This document shows positions 8,221 to 16,496 of a stretch of DNA of 64,000 nt, piece by piece. Source of the DNA: Solirubrobacter phytolaccae (GTDB lineage: Bacteria > Actinomycetota > Thermoleophilia > Solirubrobacterales > Solirubrobacteraceae); assembly GCF_027587195.1 (NCBI RefSeq), contig NZ_JAPDDP010000022.1, positions 1 to 64,000 on the forward strand, in the 5' to 3' direction. The translations under genes and the position numbers were made by a program. Positions within the stretch are counted from its first letter, which is position 1, and each line of letters starts with the position of its first letter. The notes beneath the pieces were generated by a model. It was not told where the DNA came from, searched no databases, and worked only from the letters and a program-made list of their open reading frames with translations.

Positions 8221-8841
8221 GTGTCAAAAGCAGTGCATTTACGTCGGTTGGTCGCCCTGTTCGTGGGCCTGTCGCTCTGCGTGAGCGCGCCCGCGATGGC
8301 GCAGACCGGCGGCGCCGAGTCCCAGCCGGCGGAGTCCCAGCCGGCGCAGACGGCCCCGGCGCCGGCGAAGAAGCCGACGACGAAGCAGATCCAGAAGGCG
8401 CTCGGCATCAAGGCCGACGGCGTCTTCGGCCCGAAGACCAAGCGCGCGCTGAAGACCTACCAGCGCCGCAACGGCCTGAAGGTCACCGGCAAGGCCGACA
8501 CGGCCACGCTGCGCTCGCTCGGCCTCATCGGCCAGCCGCAGAACTCGACGACGCTCGCCACCCCCGTGCCGATCCCGGCCGAGGACAAGGCCGTGCTCGA
8601 CCAGCTCGCGCAGTGCGAGTCCGGAGGGAACATCGCCGCCGAGTCGCCCAACGGCCGCTACTTCGGCAAGTACCAGTTCTCCCAGCCCACGTGGGAGGCC
8701 ATGGGCGGCACCGGCAGCCCCGCGGCGGCCGACGAGGCCACGCAGGACCAGCTCGCCTACAAGCTCTACCAGCAGCGCGGCACCGCGCCGTGGCCGTCCT
8801 GCTCCGCGCAGCTCGGCCTCGACGAAGAAGACGCTTCCTAG
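8221..8841 (+). CDS. Rpf-like secreted cell wall hydrolase with peptidoglycan-binding domain
   Basis: The 206-residue product has a signal peptide (1-28, ending SAPAMAQ), a Ser/Gln/Pro-rich linker, a peptidoglycan-binding_1 domain at about 54-102 (LGIKADGVFGPKTKRALKTY), and a C-terminal transglycosylase-like domain at about 122-200. The last carries CESGGN with the likely catalytic Glu133, FGKYQFSQPTWEAMGG and a closing cysteine. This is the resuscitation-promoting-factor fold that cleaves peptidoglycan glycan chains. GTG is preceded by AAGGAG (8,206-8,211) and by the c-di-AMP riboswitch, tying wall remodelling to second-messenger level. Confidence 0.92.
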   Translation: MSKAVHLRRLVALFVGLSLCVSAPAMAQTGGAESQPAESQPAQTAPAPAKKPTTKQIQKALGIKADGVFGPKTKRALKTYQRRNGLKVTGKADTATLRSLGLIGQPQNSTTLATPVPIPAEDKAVLDQLAQCESGGNIAAESPNGRYFGKYQFSQPTWEAMGGTGSPAAADEATQDQLAYKLYQQRGTAPWPSCSAQLGLDEEDAS

Positions 8842-8863
8842 CGCTAGCGCTAGCGCTAGCGCT
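8840..8863. repeat. Four tandem copies of AGCGCT
   Basis: The palindromic hexamer AGCGCT is repeated four times. Each unit is self-complementary, so the whole tract can fold on either strand. It contains the stop codon of the Rpf-like gene (8,839-8,841) and that of the convergent DUF3253 gene (8,856-8,858). It may act as a two-way terminator and could vary in copy number. Confidence 0.8.
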
Positions 8864-9101
8864 TCAAGCGCAGGCGGATCGGACCGCGGGCCGCGTCGAG
8901 CTCCACGACGCGGCCTTTCTGCGTGATCTCGACCTGCGCCATCCCGTCGGCCACGCGCCGCACGGGGTCCATCAGCTCGCGAAAGCCCTCGCCCTCGGCG
9001 AGCGCACGCGCGGCTTCCGACGGGCAGATCGTCTTGCCCTCGTCACGCTGTTCGAGCAGCGCGAGGATCGTGCGCTCGATGTCCGCGTCGCTCACGGCCA
9101 T
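8856..9101 (-). CDS. DUF3253 family small protein
   Basis: The 81-residue protein starts MAVSDADIERTILALLEQRD and has the winged-helix-like pattern of DUF3253: a first helix, TICPSEAARAL, then WMDPVRR-like MDPVRRVADGM and a QKGRVVELDAARGPIRLRL strand pair. Family members are small proteins of unknown function with a probable nucleic-acid-binding fold. The ATG overlaps the end of the upstream acyltransferase gene by 10 bases, so the two are cotranscribed. The C-terminal stop lies in the AGCGCT repeat. Confidence 0.8.
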   Translation of the reverse strand: MAVSDADIERTILALLEQRDEGKTICPSEAARALAEGEGFRELMDPVRRVADGMAQVEITQKGRVVELDAARGPIRLRLKR

Positions 9102-9697
9102 CGCAGCGTCTTCGGCGTCTCGCGCATCCGCAGCAGCTTCGCGGGCGCGCCGCCGACCACGGAGTTGGACTTCACGTCCTTCGTGACCACCGTGTTGGAG
9201 CCGATCACGCAGTTGTCCCCGACGGTGACGCCGCGCAGGATGCACGCGCCGTAGCCGATCCAGTTGTTCGAGCCGACCCGCACGTCGCGCTTGTAGATGC
9301 CCTGCGCGCGGATCGGGCGCTCCACCTCGGTCACGCCGTGGTCGAAGTCGATCAGCATCACGCGGTCGGCGATCACGCACTCACGCCCGATCGACACGTG
9401 CTGGAAGGACGAGATCGTGCACTCCTGCCCGAGCACGGTCTTCGCGCCGATCGCGCACTCGCCCTCGTGGACGCGGATCTTGGTGCCGTGGCCGATCCAC
9501 GACCAGCGGCCGAGCCGGAGCACCGCGTCCTTGCCGATCTCGAAGGTGACTTCGGGGCCGACGAAGCACAGCCCGTCGGTCTGCAGCCGCTTGCCCCAGC
9601 GCAGCTTGAGCCACGCCCAGCGCGCGATGAGCCGCGCGTACTTGGGGTTGAGCATGCGGTTGCGCGCCATGAAGCGCAGGAGCGTCAACGGCGCCAT
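9092..9697 (-). CDS. Left-handed beta-helix acyltransferase (maltose/CatB acetyltransferase type)
   Basis: The 201-residue protein has hexapeptide repeats of the LbH fold from about residue 50 to 185: FEIGKDAVLRLG, CAIGAKTVLGQECTIS, VSIGRECVIADRVMLID and VTVGDNCVIGSNTVVTKDV. It ends in the GAPAKLLR segment that is standard for O-acetyltransferases of this group. The catalytic histidine is probably in DFDHGVTE. It likely adds an acetyl group to a sugar or cell-envelope precursor. The ATG is preceded by GGGGGAG. It is divergent from meaB, with 29 bases between the start codons. Confidence 0.88.
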   Translation of the reverse strand: MAPLTLLRFMARNRMLNPKYARLIARWAWLKLRWGKRLQTDGLCFVGPEVTFEIGKDAVLRLGRWSWIGHGTKIRVHEGECAIGAKTVLGQECTISSFQHVSIGRECVIADRVMLIDFDHGVTEVERPIRAQGIYKRDVRVGSNNWIGYGACILRGVTVGDNCVIGSNTVVTKDVKSNSVVGGAPAKLLRMRETPKTLRWP

Positions 9698-9710
9698 CTC
9701 CCCCCGAGGA

Positions 9711-9716
9711 TATTCT
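9711..9716 (+). promoter_or_regulatory. -10 box (TATTCT) for meaB
   Basis: TATTCT lies 10 bases before the meaB ATG. Read on the other strand the same AT-rich patch (AGAATATC) can serve the divergent acyltransferase gene. Confidence 0.45.
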
Positions 9717-9726
9717 GCGGCGTTCG

Positions 9727-10701
9727 ATGTCGGATCTTGCCGAGCGGCTGCTGAACGGTGACAAGCGGGCGCTCGCACGCGGGATCTCGCTCGTCGAGGA
9801 CGACGATCCCGCCGGCTGGGCGCTGGTCAAGGCGGTCTACCCGAAGACGGGGAACGCGTCCGTGGTCGGCTTCACCGGGCCACCCGGCGCGGGCAAGTCG
9901 ACGCTCATCGGCGCGCTCATCCGCGTGCAACGCGCCGCCGAGCGCGACGTCGCGGTGCTCTCGATCGACCCGTCCTCGCCGTTCCGCGGCGGCGCGCTGC
10001 TCGGCGACCGCATCCGCCTCACCGAGCACTTCCTGGACCCGGGCGTGTTCATCCGCTCGATGGCGACCCGCGGGGCGCTCGGCGGGCTCGCCGAGGCGTC
10101 GCTGCAGGCCGCGCTGCTGATGGACGCGGCGGGCAAGGACGACGTCTTCCTGGAGACGGTCGGCGTGGGCCAGGCGGAGGTCGACGTGATCGATCACGCC
10201 GACTCGGTCGTGCTCGTGCTCATCCCGGGCAGCGGGGACAGCATCCAGGCGCTCAAGGCGGGCGTGATGGAGATCCCGGACATCATCGTCGTCAACAAGT
10301 CCGACCACCCGCTCGCCGACACGATGGTGCGCGAGATCCGCGGCGTGCTCGCGCTGGCGCCGCAGGAGGGCTGGCGCGTCCCGATCCTCAAGACCGAGGC
10401 CTCGCGTGGGGAGGGCATCGAGGCGCTGGCCGAGAAGCTCAACGAGCACCGGGCGTTCGTGGAGGCCGAGGGCACGCTGTCCGAGCGCCGCCGTCGCAAC
10501 CTGATGGCCGAGGTGCTGGGGATCGCGACCATGCGCCTGCGGCGAGCGCTCGAGGCGTCACTCGAGCGAGACACGGAAGTGCAGGCGCTGCTCGACGAGG
10601 TCGTCGCCCGCCGGATGGACCCCGCCAGCGCCGCCAGCGCCATCCTCGCCCGCGGCGCGGTGGACCCCGGCGCCGCCGCCCGCGAAGACGTCGCCGACTG
10701 A
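9727..10701 (+). CDS. meaB: Methylmalonyl-CoA mutase-associated GTPase MeaB
   Basis: The 324-residue G3E-family GTPase has a P-loop at GFTGPPGAGKST (about residue 48), switch region VLSIDPSSPFRGGALLGDRIR, a DDVFLETVGVGQAEVD stretch and the NKSD guanine motif. MeaB protects and reloads adenosylcobalamin-dependent methylmalonyl-CoA mutase. The mutase large subunit is not in the window, but a B12-binding small subunit is encoded at 29,818. The C-terminal dimerisation helices are complete. The gene stands alone and is preceded by a short promoter. Confidence 0.95.
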   Translation: MSDLAERLLNGDKRALARGISLVEDDDPAGWALVKAVYPKTGNASVVGFTGPPGAGKSTLIGALIRVQRAAERDVAVLSIDPSSPFRGGALLGDRIRLTEHFLDPGVFIRSMATRGALGGLAEASLQAALLMDAAGKDDVFLETVGVGQAEVDVIDHADSVVLVLIPGSGDSIQALKAGVMEIPDIIVVNKSDHPLADTMVREIRGVLALAPQEGWRVPILKTEASRGEGIEALAEKLNEHRAFVEAEGTLSERRRRNLMAEVLGIATMRLRRALEASLERDTEVQALLDEVVARRMDPASAASAILARGAVDPGAAAREDVAD

Positions 10702-10746
10702 CCCAATTTTCGTCCAGTCCCGGTTTGCAACCGGGGGTGGGAGGCC

Positions 10747-10752
10747 TAGAGT
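10747..10752 (+). promoter_or_regulatory. -10 box (TAGAGT) for the first PD40/Ig gene
   Basis: TAGAGT ends 6 bases before the ATG at 10,759, with no ribosome-binding site between, as expected for a leaderless mRNA. Confidence 0.5.
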
Positions 10753-10758
10753 CTCGGC

Positions 10759-12204
10759 ATGCGGAGGGCCGTCGTTGCGTTCGCCTGCGTCGTGCTCGCC
10801 ATGGCGGTGGCTGCCCCTGCGCACGCGGCGAACGGCCAGCTCGTGGCCGTCGCCGGCGGCAAGCTCGTCGCCGTCAACCCGGACGGCACCGGCCTGCGCA
10901 CCCTGTGGGCCCCGACGGGAGAGATCACCGGGCTCTCGTTCTCGCCCGACGGCAACCAGGTCGCGTTCTCGTACGCAGGCAAGATCGCCTTCTACGACCT
11001 GCGCAACGGGGACGTGACGTCACTGACCGCGCCGGTGGGGGCGCAGGACATCAATCCCACCTGGGCGCCAGGCGGTGACGCGATCGGGTTTCGACGCATC
11101 ACCGGCGTGACGCACCAGCGCATGCGGGTCACGCTCGACGCCCGTGAAGCGGTCCTCGGGACCTTTGCGACGGCTCCGGTCGAGTTCGCGTACGCGTCGT
11201 CGCTCGACCGGTGGGCGTACACGCTGCTGGACGTCTTGCTCGTCTCCACCAACCCACTCGAGGTCGAGGCGGGCGTCAGCGGCGCACCGGCCTGGTCGGC
11301 CGACAGCTCGAAGCTCGCCTACATCCAGGGCGGCCGGCTGCGGGTGGCGATGAGCCCCGGCCTCGCGCAGTCCACCCGCTTCTACGTGACGCGCACCGCG
11401 GCGGCCGCGCCGCGCTTCTCGCCCGACGGCACCGCGCTGGTCTACGTCGCTGACGGCCAGGCCCGGACCGTGTCGGCGGTCGAGGACGCCACGTCGACCG
11501 CGATCCCGGGCCTGTTGGGCGTGTCCGCCATCGACTGGCAGCCGTGTGGAGTGGCGACGGTCACGTGCCGCTCGAGCGTGCCGCCGACCTGCGTCACCAA
11601 CTCCGTCCAGGTGTTCACGCAGACGGACCAGCCGGTGCAGCTGCCGCCGGCGCCGTGCAGCGACCCGAACGCGCTGCCGCTCTCGTTCGTGCTCGTCAAG
11701 GGGCCGGACAGCGGGACGTTGGCCGGCACCGTGTACACGCCCAACGCGGGCTTCGTCGGGCAGGACGCCGTGACCTACAAGGTCAGCAACGGCGCGAGCG
11801 CTTCCGAGGTGATCAAGGTCTCGATCTTCGTCGTCCGGCGGCCGGCGGGCACGGGGCCGCCCGCGGCCGTCACCCCGCCGACGGTGGCGGCGCCGCCGTT
11901 CCTGAGCCTGCGGGTCAAGCCGCGCCTGGACCGCAAGCGCAAGACCACGGCGCGGCTCGTCTGCGACCAGGCCTGCACCTTCACGGTCCGGCTCGAGGGC
12001 ACGGTGCGGGTCAAGAAGAAGACGAAGACGATCAAGGGCAAGGCCCTCACCCGTTCGCTCACGCCGGACCAGCTCCTGGCGCTCAAGCTCAAGCTGCCCG
12101 CCAAGCCGGCGGGCAAGGTCAGGTCGATCTGGATCACCGGCACCGTCCGCGGCGCCAACGGCACTTCACGGCCTGTGAAATTGCCGGTCACCGCCGCCCG
12201 CTGA
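10759..12204 (+). CDS. Secreted PD40 beta-propeller protein with Ig-like domain
   Basis: The 481-residue protein begins with a signal peptide (about 1-24, PAHAANG). It then has several PD40/TolB-like propeller blades, for example GLSFSPDGNQVAFSY, NPTWAPGGDAIGF, PAWSADSSKLAYI and APRFSPDGTALVYV. A cysteine-rich junction (WQPCGVATVTCRSSVPPTCV) leads to an Ig/cadherin-like domain (YTPNAGFVGQDAVTYKVSNG) and a basic C-terminal beta domain. It should be extracellular or envelope-bound, perhaps sensing or binding. The following gene is a paralogue with the same architecture. Confidence 0.8.
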   Translation: MRRAVVAFACVVLAMAVAAPAHAANGQLVAVAGGKLVAVNPDGTGLRTLWAPTGEITGLSFSPDGNQVAFSYAGKIAFYDLRNGDVTSLTAPVGAQDINPTWAPGGDAIGFRRITGVTHQRMRVTLDAREAVLGTFATAPVEFAYASSLDRWAYTLLDVLLVSTNPLEVEAGVSGAPAWSADSSKLAYIQGGRLRVAMSPGLAQSTRFYVTRTAAAAPRFSPDGTALVYVADGQARTVSAVEDATSTAIPGLLGVSAIDWQPCGVATVTCRSSVPPTCVTNSVQVFTQTDQPVQLPPAPCSDPNALPLSFVLVKGPDSGTLAGTVYTPNAGFVGQDAVTYKVSNGASASEVIKVSIFVVRRPAGTGPPAAVTPPTVAAPPFLSLRVKPRLDRKRKTTARLVCDQACTFTVRLEGTVRVKKKTKTIKGKALTRSLTPDQLLALKLKLPAKPAGKVRSIWITGTVRGANGTSRPVKLPVTAAR

Positions 12205-12230
12205 GCTTGCGCCGCCGGCGCGCGAGCCTT

Positions 12231-12236
12231 TACGGT
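12231..12236 (+). promoter_or_regulatory. -10 box (TACGGT) for the second PD40/Ig gene
   Basis: TACGGT ends 7 bases before the ATG at 12,244. The paralogue therefore seems to have its own leaderless promoter even though it lies directly behind the first copy. Confidence 0.5.
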
Positions 12237-12243
12237 GGGCGCA

Positions 12244-13692
12244 ATGAGCAGGGTCAGCTGCGCGGCGCTCGTCGCCGCGGCGCTGGCCGTCGTCCCGGGG
12301 ACGGCGGCAGCGGCCACCACGGATGGGCAGATCGTCACGATCGCGCGGGCGGGTGCCGGCGAGGCGCTCGTGACCTACAACGTGGCGGGCTTGAGCGGAC
12401 GCCACGAGCTCTACGCCGGTGGCGACCTCAGCGCGCCGCAGTGGTCACCCGACGGCAACCGGATCCTGTTCGCCGAGGGCGGGACCGTGAAGGTGTACTC
12501 GGCCGTCTCCGGCGAGGTCACGGACTTCGTCGCGGGCGCCGCGCCGACCTGGACCCACGACGGGGCCGGCATCACCTTCGTGCGCGGCACCCAGGTCGTG
12601 ACCCGCACGCTGGCGGGCGCGGAGACCGTCGTCGCCGCGGACGGCACCGGCGTCACCGATCTGGCGTGGTTCGACGGCGGTGAGGTGCTGACGCTGCTGG
12701 TCGGGGACCGGATCGACGCGTGGATCGCGCCGATCGCCGACCAGGGGCCGGCGTTCGACGGCGTCGCGGGCGGGCCCGCGCTGGGGGCCGACGGCTCGGT
12801 CGTGTTCCCGCGCCGCGTCGGCTCCGCCACGTCCCTGTTCCGGGCCGCCGAGGACGAGGAGCCGGAGGACCTGCGGCTCACCAACGAGCCCGGCGTCGTC
12901 GACGGCGACCCCGACATCTCGCCGAACGGGCGGATCATCTTCACGCGCACCGTCAACGGGGTGCCGCAGCTGGGGCTGCTCGACGGCTCGGCGTTGAGCA
13001 CGTTCGGCGGCGGCCAGAGCGAGCCGGACTGGCAGCCGTGCTCGGAGGTGATCACGCGCGTGTCGTGCACGTCGACGACGCCGGTGGCCGCGCGGCCCGG
13101 ACCGGAGTGCCGGCTCTCGCCGACGAGCTCGCCGCTGACCGTCCAGACCGCGCGCTCGACGTCGGTCGGGTACAGCTGCCACGTCGGCGTGGACCACATG
13201 GAGCTCGTCGACGCGCCCGCGCACGGGACCGTGACGATCGCGTCGGGGACCCGGCGGGCCGTGAGCTACCGCTCGGCGGCGGGCTACGTCGGGCCGGACA
13301 CGTTCACGTTCCGCGCGGTCAGCCGCGAAGGTCGGGTGTCGGCGCCGATCCGCGTGACGGTGGCCGTCGTCGCGGCGATGCCGCGGCCGGCGGCGCCGAA
13401 GCTCACGCTCGCGGCGGGCACGCTCAAGCTCGACCGGCGCGGGCGCGTCACCGTGCGCGGCACCTGCGACCGCGCGTGCACGGTCTCGCTGCGCGTGCGG
13501 GTCAAGCTGGGCAGCGGGCGCGTGATCTCCGGTCGGCTCGTGCGGGCGCAGGCGGCAGCCGGCGGCGCGGTCACGCTGCGACTCAAGCGCGGCACGCTCC
13601 CGCCGCGCCGCACGGTGGCGTGGGCGCGCGTGAGCGGCAAGGCCGTGGGCGCGGACGGCCGCACCCGGGGCGTGCGGATCAAGCTGCGCTGA
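12244..13692 (+). CDS. Secreted PD40 beta-propeller protein with Ig-like domain (paralogue)
   Basis: A 482-residue paralogue of the preceding gene with the same layout. It has a signal peptide to about residue 22, propeller blades (APQWSPDGNRILFAEG, APTWTHDGAGITFV, DPDISPNGRIIFTR), then the junction DWQPCSEVITRVSCTST, an Ig-like domain ending GYVGPDTFTFRAVSREGRVSAPI and a C-terminal domain with a TCDRACTVSLRVRV strand pair. The duplication is old, since identity outside motifs is low. Substrate or partner is unknown. The 3' end overlaps the convergent decarboxylase by 14 bases. Confidence 0.8.
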   Translation: MSRVSCAALVAAALAVVPGTAAAATTDGQIVTIARAGAGEALVTYNVAGLSGRHELYAGGDLSAPQWSPDGNRILFAEGGTVKVYSAVSGEVTDFVAGAAPTWTHDGAGITFVRGTQVVTRTLAGAETVVAADGTGVTDLAWFDGGEVLTLLVGDRIDAWIAPIADQGPAFDGVAGGPALGADGSVVFPRRVGSATSLFRAAEDEEPEDLRLTNEPGVVDGDPDISPNGRIIFTRTVNGVPQLGLLDGSALSTFGGGQSEPDWQPCSEVITRVSCTSTTPVAARPGPECRLSPTSSPLTVQTARSTSVGYSCHVGVDHMELVDAPAHGTVTIASGTRRAVSYRSAAGYVGPDTFTFRAVSREGRVSAPIRVTVAVVAAMPRPAAPKLTLAAGTLKLDRRGRVTVRGTCDRACTVSLRVRVKLGSGRVISGRLVRAQAAAGGAVTLRLKRGTLPPRRTVAWARVSGKAVGADGRTRGVRIKLR

Positions 13693-15052
13693 TCAGGTCC
13701 AGCAGCGCGTCGATCTGCGCGCGGGTCGTGCTCGGGTTCAGCAACGTGAGCTTGAGCGCGACGCGGCCGTCGACGGTCGTGCGCCCGATCACGGCCTCGC
13801 CGGAGGCGAACAGGTCGCGGTGGATGGCGACGTTGCGCGCGTCGTCGCCGACGCGGCGGAACGCGACCATCACGGTGTGCGGCGGCGCGACCAGCTCGAG
13901 CTCCGGGTGGCGCTCGATCGCCTCGCCCGCGTACCGCGTGAGGTCGAGCACCGTGTCGACCATCGCGCCGAGCTGCCGGCGGCCACGCGTGCGCAGCGCC
14001 ACCAGCACTTTGAAGGCGTCGAACCGCCGCGAGGTGTCGAGCGAGCGGCCGACGAGGTTGAGCTGGCCCTCGGCCTCGTCCTCCGGCCGGTTGAGGTAGA
14101 CGCTCGCGTGGTGCACGGCGCGCAGCGCGCCCACGTCCGGCACGAGCAGGGCGGAGGCGCCGAACGGCATCCACCACAGCTTGTGCAGGTCCGCGGTGAT
14201 CGAGTTCGCGCGCTCGATGCCTTCCAGTCGGGAGCGGTGTGTGTCGGAGAGCATGAGCCCGGAGCCGACCGCGGCGTCGACGTGCAGCCACGCGCCGAGC
14301 GCCCGCGCGTGGTCCGCGAGCGCGTCGAGCGGGTCGATCGCGCCGAGGTCCGTCGTTCCGGCCGTCCCGACGATCGCGATCACGTCCTCGCCCCGCGTGG
14401 CCGCGTGCAGCGCGTCCACCGACATCCGCCCGTCCGGCTCCGTCGGCACCGCGATCACGGCCTCGGTCCCGAGCCCGAGCAGCGCGGCCGAGCGCCGGAT
14501 GCTGTCGTGCGAGGTCGCGCTCGCCGCGATCCGCCAGCGGTTCTGCGGCACGCCGTTGCGCCGCACGTCCTCGCCCGCCGCGTCCCGCGCGAGCAGCAGC
14601 CCGAGCAGGTTCGAAGCGGTCCCGCCCATCGTCATCACGCCCGACCCGCCCGGGAACCCGTGCAGCTGCGCGAGCCGCTGGACGAGCGCGTCCTCCACGA
14701 ACGTCGCTGCCGGTGACGCGTCGAACGCGTCCATCGACTGGTTCGTCACCCCGACCGCCAGCTCCGCCACCGCCGCCTCGATCAGCGGGGCGGGATGCAG
14801 ATGCGCGACGCAGTTCGGGTCCCCGAGCCGGATTCCGCCCTCGAGGATGGGCGCGAGGTCGGTCAGCACCGCGTCGAGTGAAGCGCCCTGCTCGGGCAGC
14901 GGATCGATCGCGGCGACCTGCGCCGCGAGCTCGGTCGGGTCGAGGGCGCTGCGCGGGCCGGGCACGCTCAGCGCTCTGATGATCGCCTCGGTCATCGCGA
15001 TCGTGGCGTGGCGGAGGTCGGCGTGGCTCTTGGGATCGGGGCTGACGAACAT
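13679..15052 (-). CDS. Group II PLP-dependent amino acid decarboxylase
   Basis: The 457-residue enzyme belongs to the glutamate/aromatic/diaminobutyrate decarboxylase family. The PLP lysine is Lys291 in TADLHKLWWMPFG, preceded by WLHVDAAVGSG (Asp pairing with the pyridine nitrogen) and the GTAGTTDLGAIDPL segment. The N-terminus has the conserved DPNCVAHLHPAPLIEA stretch and a FVEDALVQRLAQLHGFPGGSGVMTMGGTASNL core. Substrate cannot be decided from the sequence; aspartate, glutamate, 2,4-diaminobutyrate and aromatic acids are all possible. It lies 12 bases after the membrane protein gene and is probably cotranscribed with it. Confidence 0.9.
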   Translation of the reverse strand: MFVSPDPKSHADLRHATIAMTEAIIRALSVPGPRSALDPTELAAQVAAIDPLPEQGASLDAVLTDLAPILEGGIRLGDPNCVAHLHPAPLIEAAVAELAVGVTNQSMDAFDASPAATFVEDALVQRLAQLHGFPGGSGVMTMGGTASNLLGLLLARDAAGEDVRRNGVPQNRWRIAASATSHDSIRRSAALLGLGTEAVIAVPTEPDGRMSVDALHAATRGEDVIAIVGTAGTTDLGAIDPLDALADHARALGAWLHVDAAVGSGLMLSDTHRSRLEGIERANSITADLHKLWWMPFGASALLVPDVGALRAVHHASVYLNRPEDEAEGQLNLVGRSLDTSRRFDAFKVLVALRTRGRRQLGAMVDTVLDLTRYAGEAIERHPELELVAPPHTVMVAFRRVGDDARNVAIHRDLFASGEAVIGRTTVDGRVALKLTLLNPSTTRAQIDALLDLISAA

Positions 15053-15064
15053 CGCCGCGGAGTT

Positions 15065-16456
15065 TTAGTGCAGCGCCTTCGAAGTGCGTGACGCCGCGGC
15101 TTCACGCCGCCACCGTCCTGCCGCGCGCCGTTCGCGCCACACCAGCACGGCGACGCCGACCGCGATCAGCACGCACGCCACCACCGGCCACCAGGTCAGC
15201 GACGTGAAGTCCGGGAACACCACGACCAGCGGCCCCCACGGCGCGTCGCTGTCCACGTCGAGCCACCCGGGCACGTCGGTCAGCCACAGCAGCCATGCGG
15301 TCCCGCCGAGCGTGAGCAGCGCAAGCACGCCGCCGACCACGCGCGGGACATGCCGGAGCCCCCACGCCGAGAGGGCGGCCAGCGCGGGCAACACCGCGAC
15401 CATCGACACGCCCGGGAACGACGTCCCGGCGCGGAGCGCGCCGGAGGCCAGCAGCGCGGTCACCGCGAGCTGCACCCCGATCACCACCAGCAGCAGCCCG
15501 GCGGTCGCCTCGGCCTCGCGGCGAGCGGGCGCGACACGGGCGAGCTGGTCGCGGCGTGAGCGGTACAGGAGCCAGGCGGCGAAGAAGGCCAGCGCGAGCA
15601 GCGGCGCCCAGCGCAGCAGGCCGATCTCGCGGTCCAGCCACACGCCGACGAGCCGGGGGATGCGCTCCAGGTACTCGACCGGCGTGTCCGCCTTGGTCGC
15701 CGTGCTGGCGGAGCGGGGCGTGATCCCGCCGTAGAAGCGGTCGTTGACCGTGGCGTAGAAGACGAGCGAGGCCGCGAGCGCCTCACCGGCCACGAGCGCG
15801 GCGAAGCGGCGGCGCTCCCGCAGCGTCCAGACGACGAGCGCCCACGCCACGACGGCGCCCGCGGCGAGGTAGCTCCAGCCGAGCCAGGGCAACCCGGCGA
15901 GCAGCAGTGCGCCGACGGCGACGTACCGCCGGCGCGGGCGTTCGCGTACCGCGAGCGCGCACAGCGTCGCACCCGCCAGCAGCACCGCCGCGGCGACCCC
16001 GGGCGTGATCGTGGTCGAAGCGGCGACGGCGGGCGGCGAGAGGCCGACGAGCCCGACGCCGAGCGTCGCCCACGGCTCGGGGACCATCCGGCGCGCGAGC
16101 GCCGCGGCCAGCACGAACGCCAGGGCAAGCATCGCGAGCATCTGCCACTGCACGGCCCGCGCGCCGCCGATCGCGTAGGCGGGTGCGATCAGCACCGCGA
16201 AGCCGACGCCGTGCGGCTCCACCAGCCGGCCCTGCACCACGCGCCCGTCCGTCTTGAGCTCCCGCGGGTACCAGCCCGCGTAGGAGCGGCTCGCGTACTC
16301 GTCGGTCAGGTCGACGTCACGGTCGGACACGAGCGACTCGGCCGCGAGCAGGTGATGCGGCTCGTTGCCCGCGTAATCCAGCCCGGGCTGGGCCGGAACG
16401 CCGAGGGTCGCCGCGTACACGGCGACCAGCAGGATCCACAACCCGACGAACCGCAC
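15065..16456 (-). CDS. Polytopic membrane protein, possible glycosyltransferase-like
   Basis: The 463-residue protein has a first membrane helix at 3-20, an extracytoplasmic loop with several acidic residues (GNEPHHLLAAESLVSDRDVDLTDEY), then about nine more helices. The acidic loop after helix 1 resembles the catalytic loop of lipid-linked-sugar-using GT-C transferases, but no firm family signature is seen. It lies between pepA and the decarboxylase, with a palindromic repeat (16,468-16,488) separating it from pepA. Function unknown. Confidence 0.7.
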   Translation of the reverse strand: MRFVGLWILLVAVYAATLGVPAQPGLDYAGNEPHHLLAAESLVSDRDVDLTDEYASRSYAGWYPRELKTDGRVVQGRLVEPHGVGFAVLIAPAYAIGGARAVQWQMLAMLALAFVLAAALARRMVPEPWATLGVGLVGLSPPAVAASTTITPGVAAAVLLAGATLCALAVRERPRRRYVAVGALLLAGLPWLGWSYLAAGAVVAWALVVWTLRERRRFAALVAGEALAASLVFYATVNDRFYGGITPRSASTATKADTPVEYLERIPRLVGVWLDREIGLLRWAPLLALAFFAAWLLYRSRRDQLARVAPARREAEATAGLLLVVIGVQLAVTALLASGALRAGTSFPGVSMVAVLPALAALSAWGLRHVPRVVGGVLALLTLGGTAWLLWLTDVPGWLDVDSDAPWGPLVVVFPDFTSLTWWPVVACVLIAVGVAVLVWRERRAAGRWRREAAASRTSKALH

Positions 16457-16467
16457 CCCTACAAACC

Positions 16468-16488
16468 TAAAGGGGTCAGACCCCTTTA
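16468..16488. repeat. Odd-centred palindrome, copy 1
   Basis: AAAGGGGTCAGACCCCTTT flanked by T and A, perfectly symmetric about the A at 16,478. It lies between the pepA stop and the start of the membrane protein gene. The same 21-base core occurs at 24,036-24,056. It can fold as a terminator-like hairpin. Confidence 0.85.
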
Positions 16489-16496
16489 TCCGTCCC

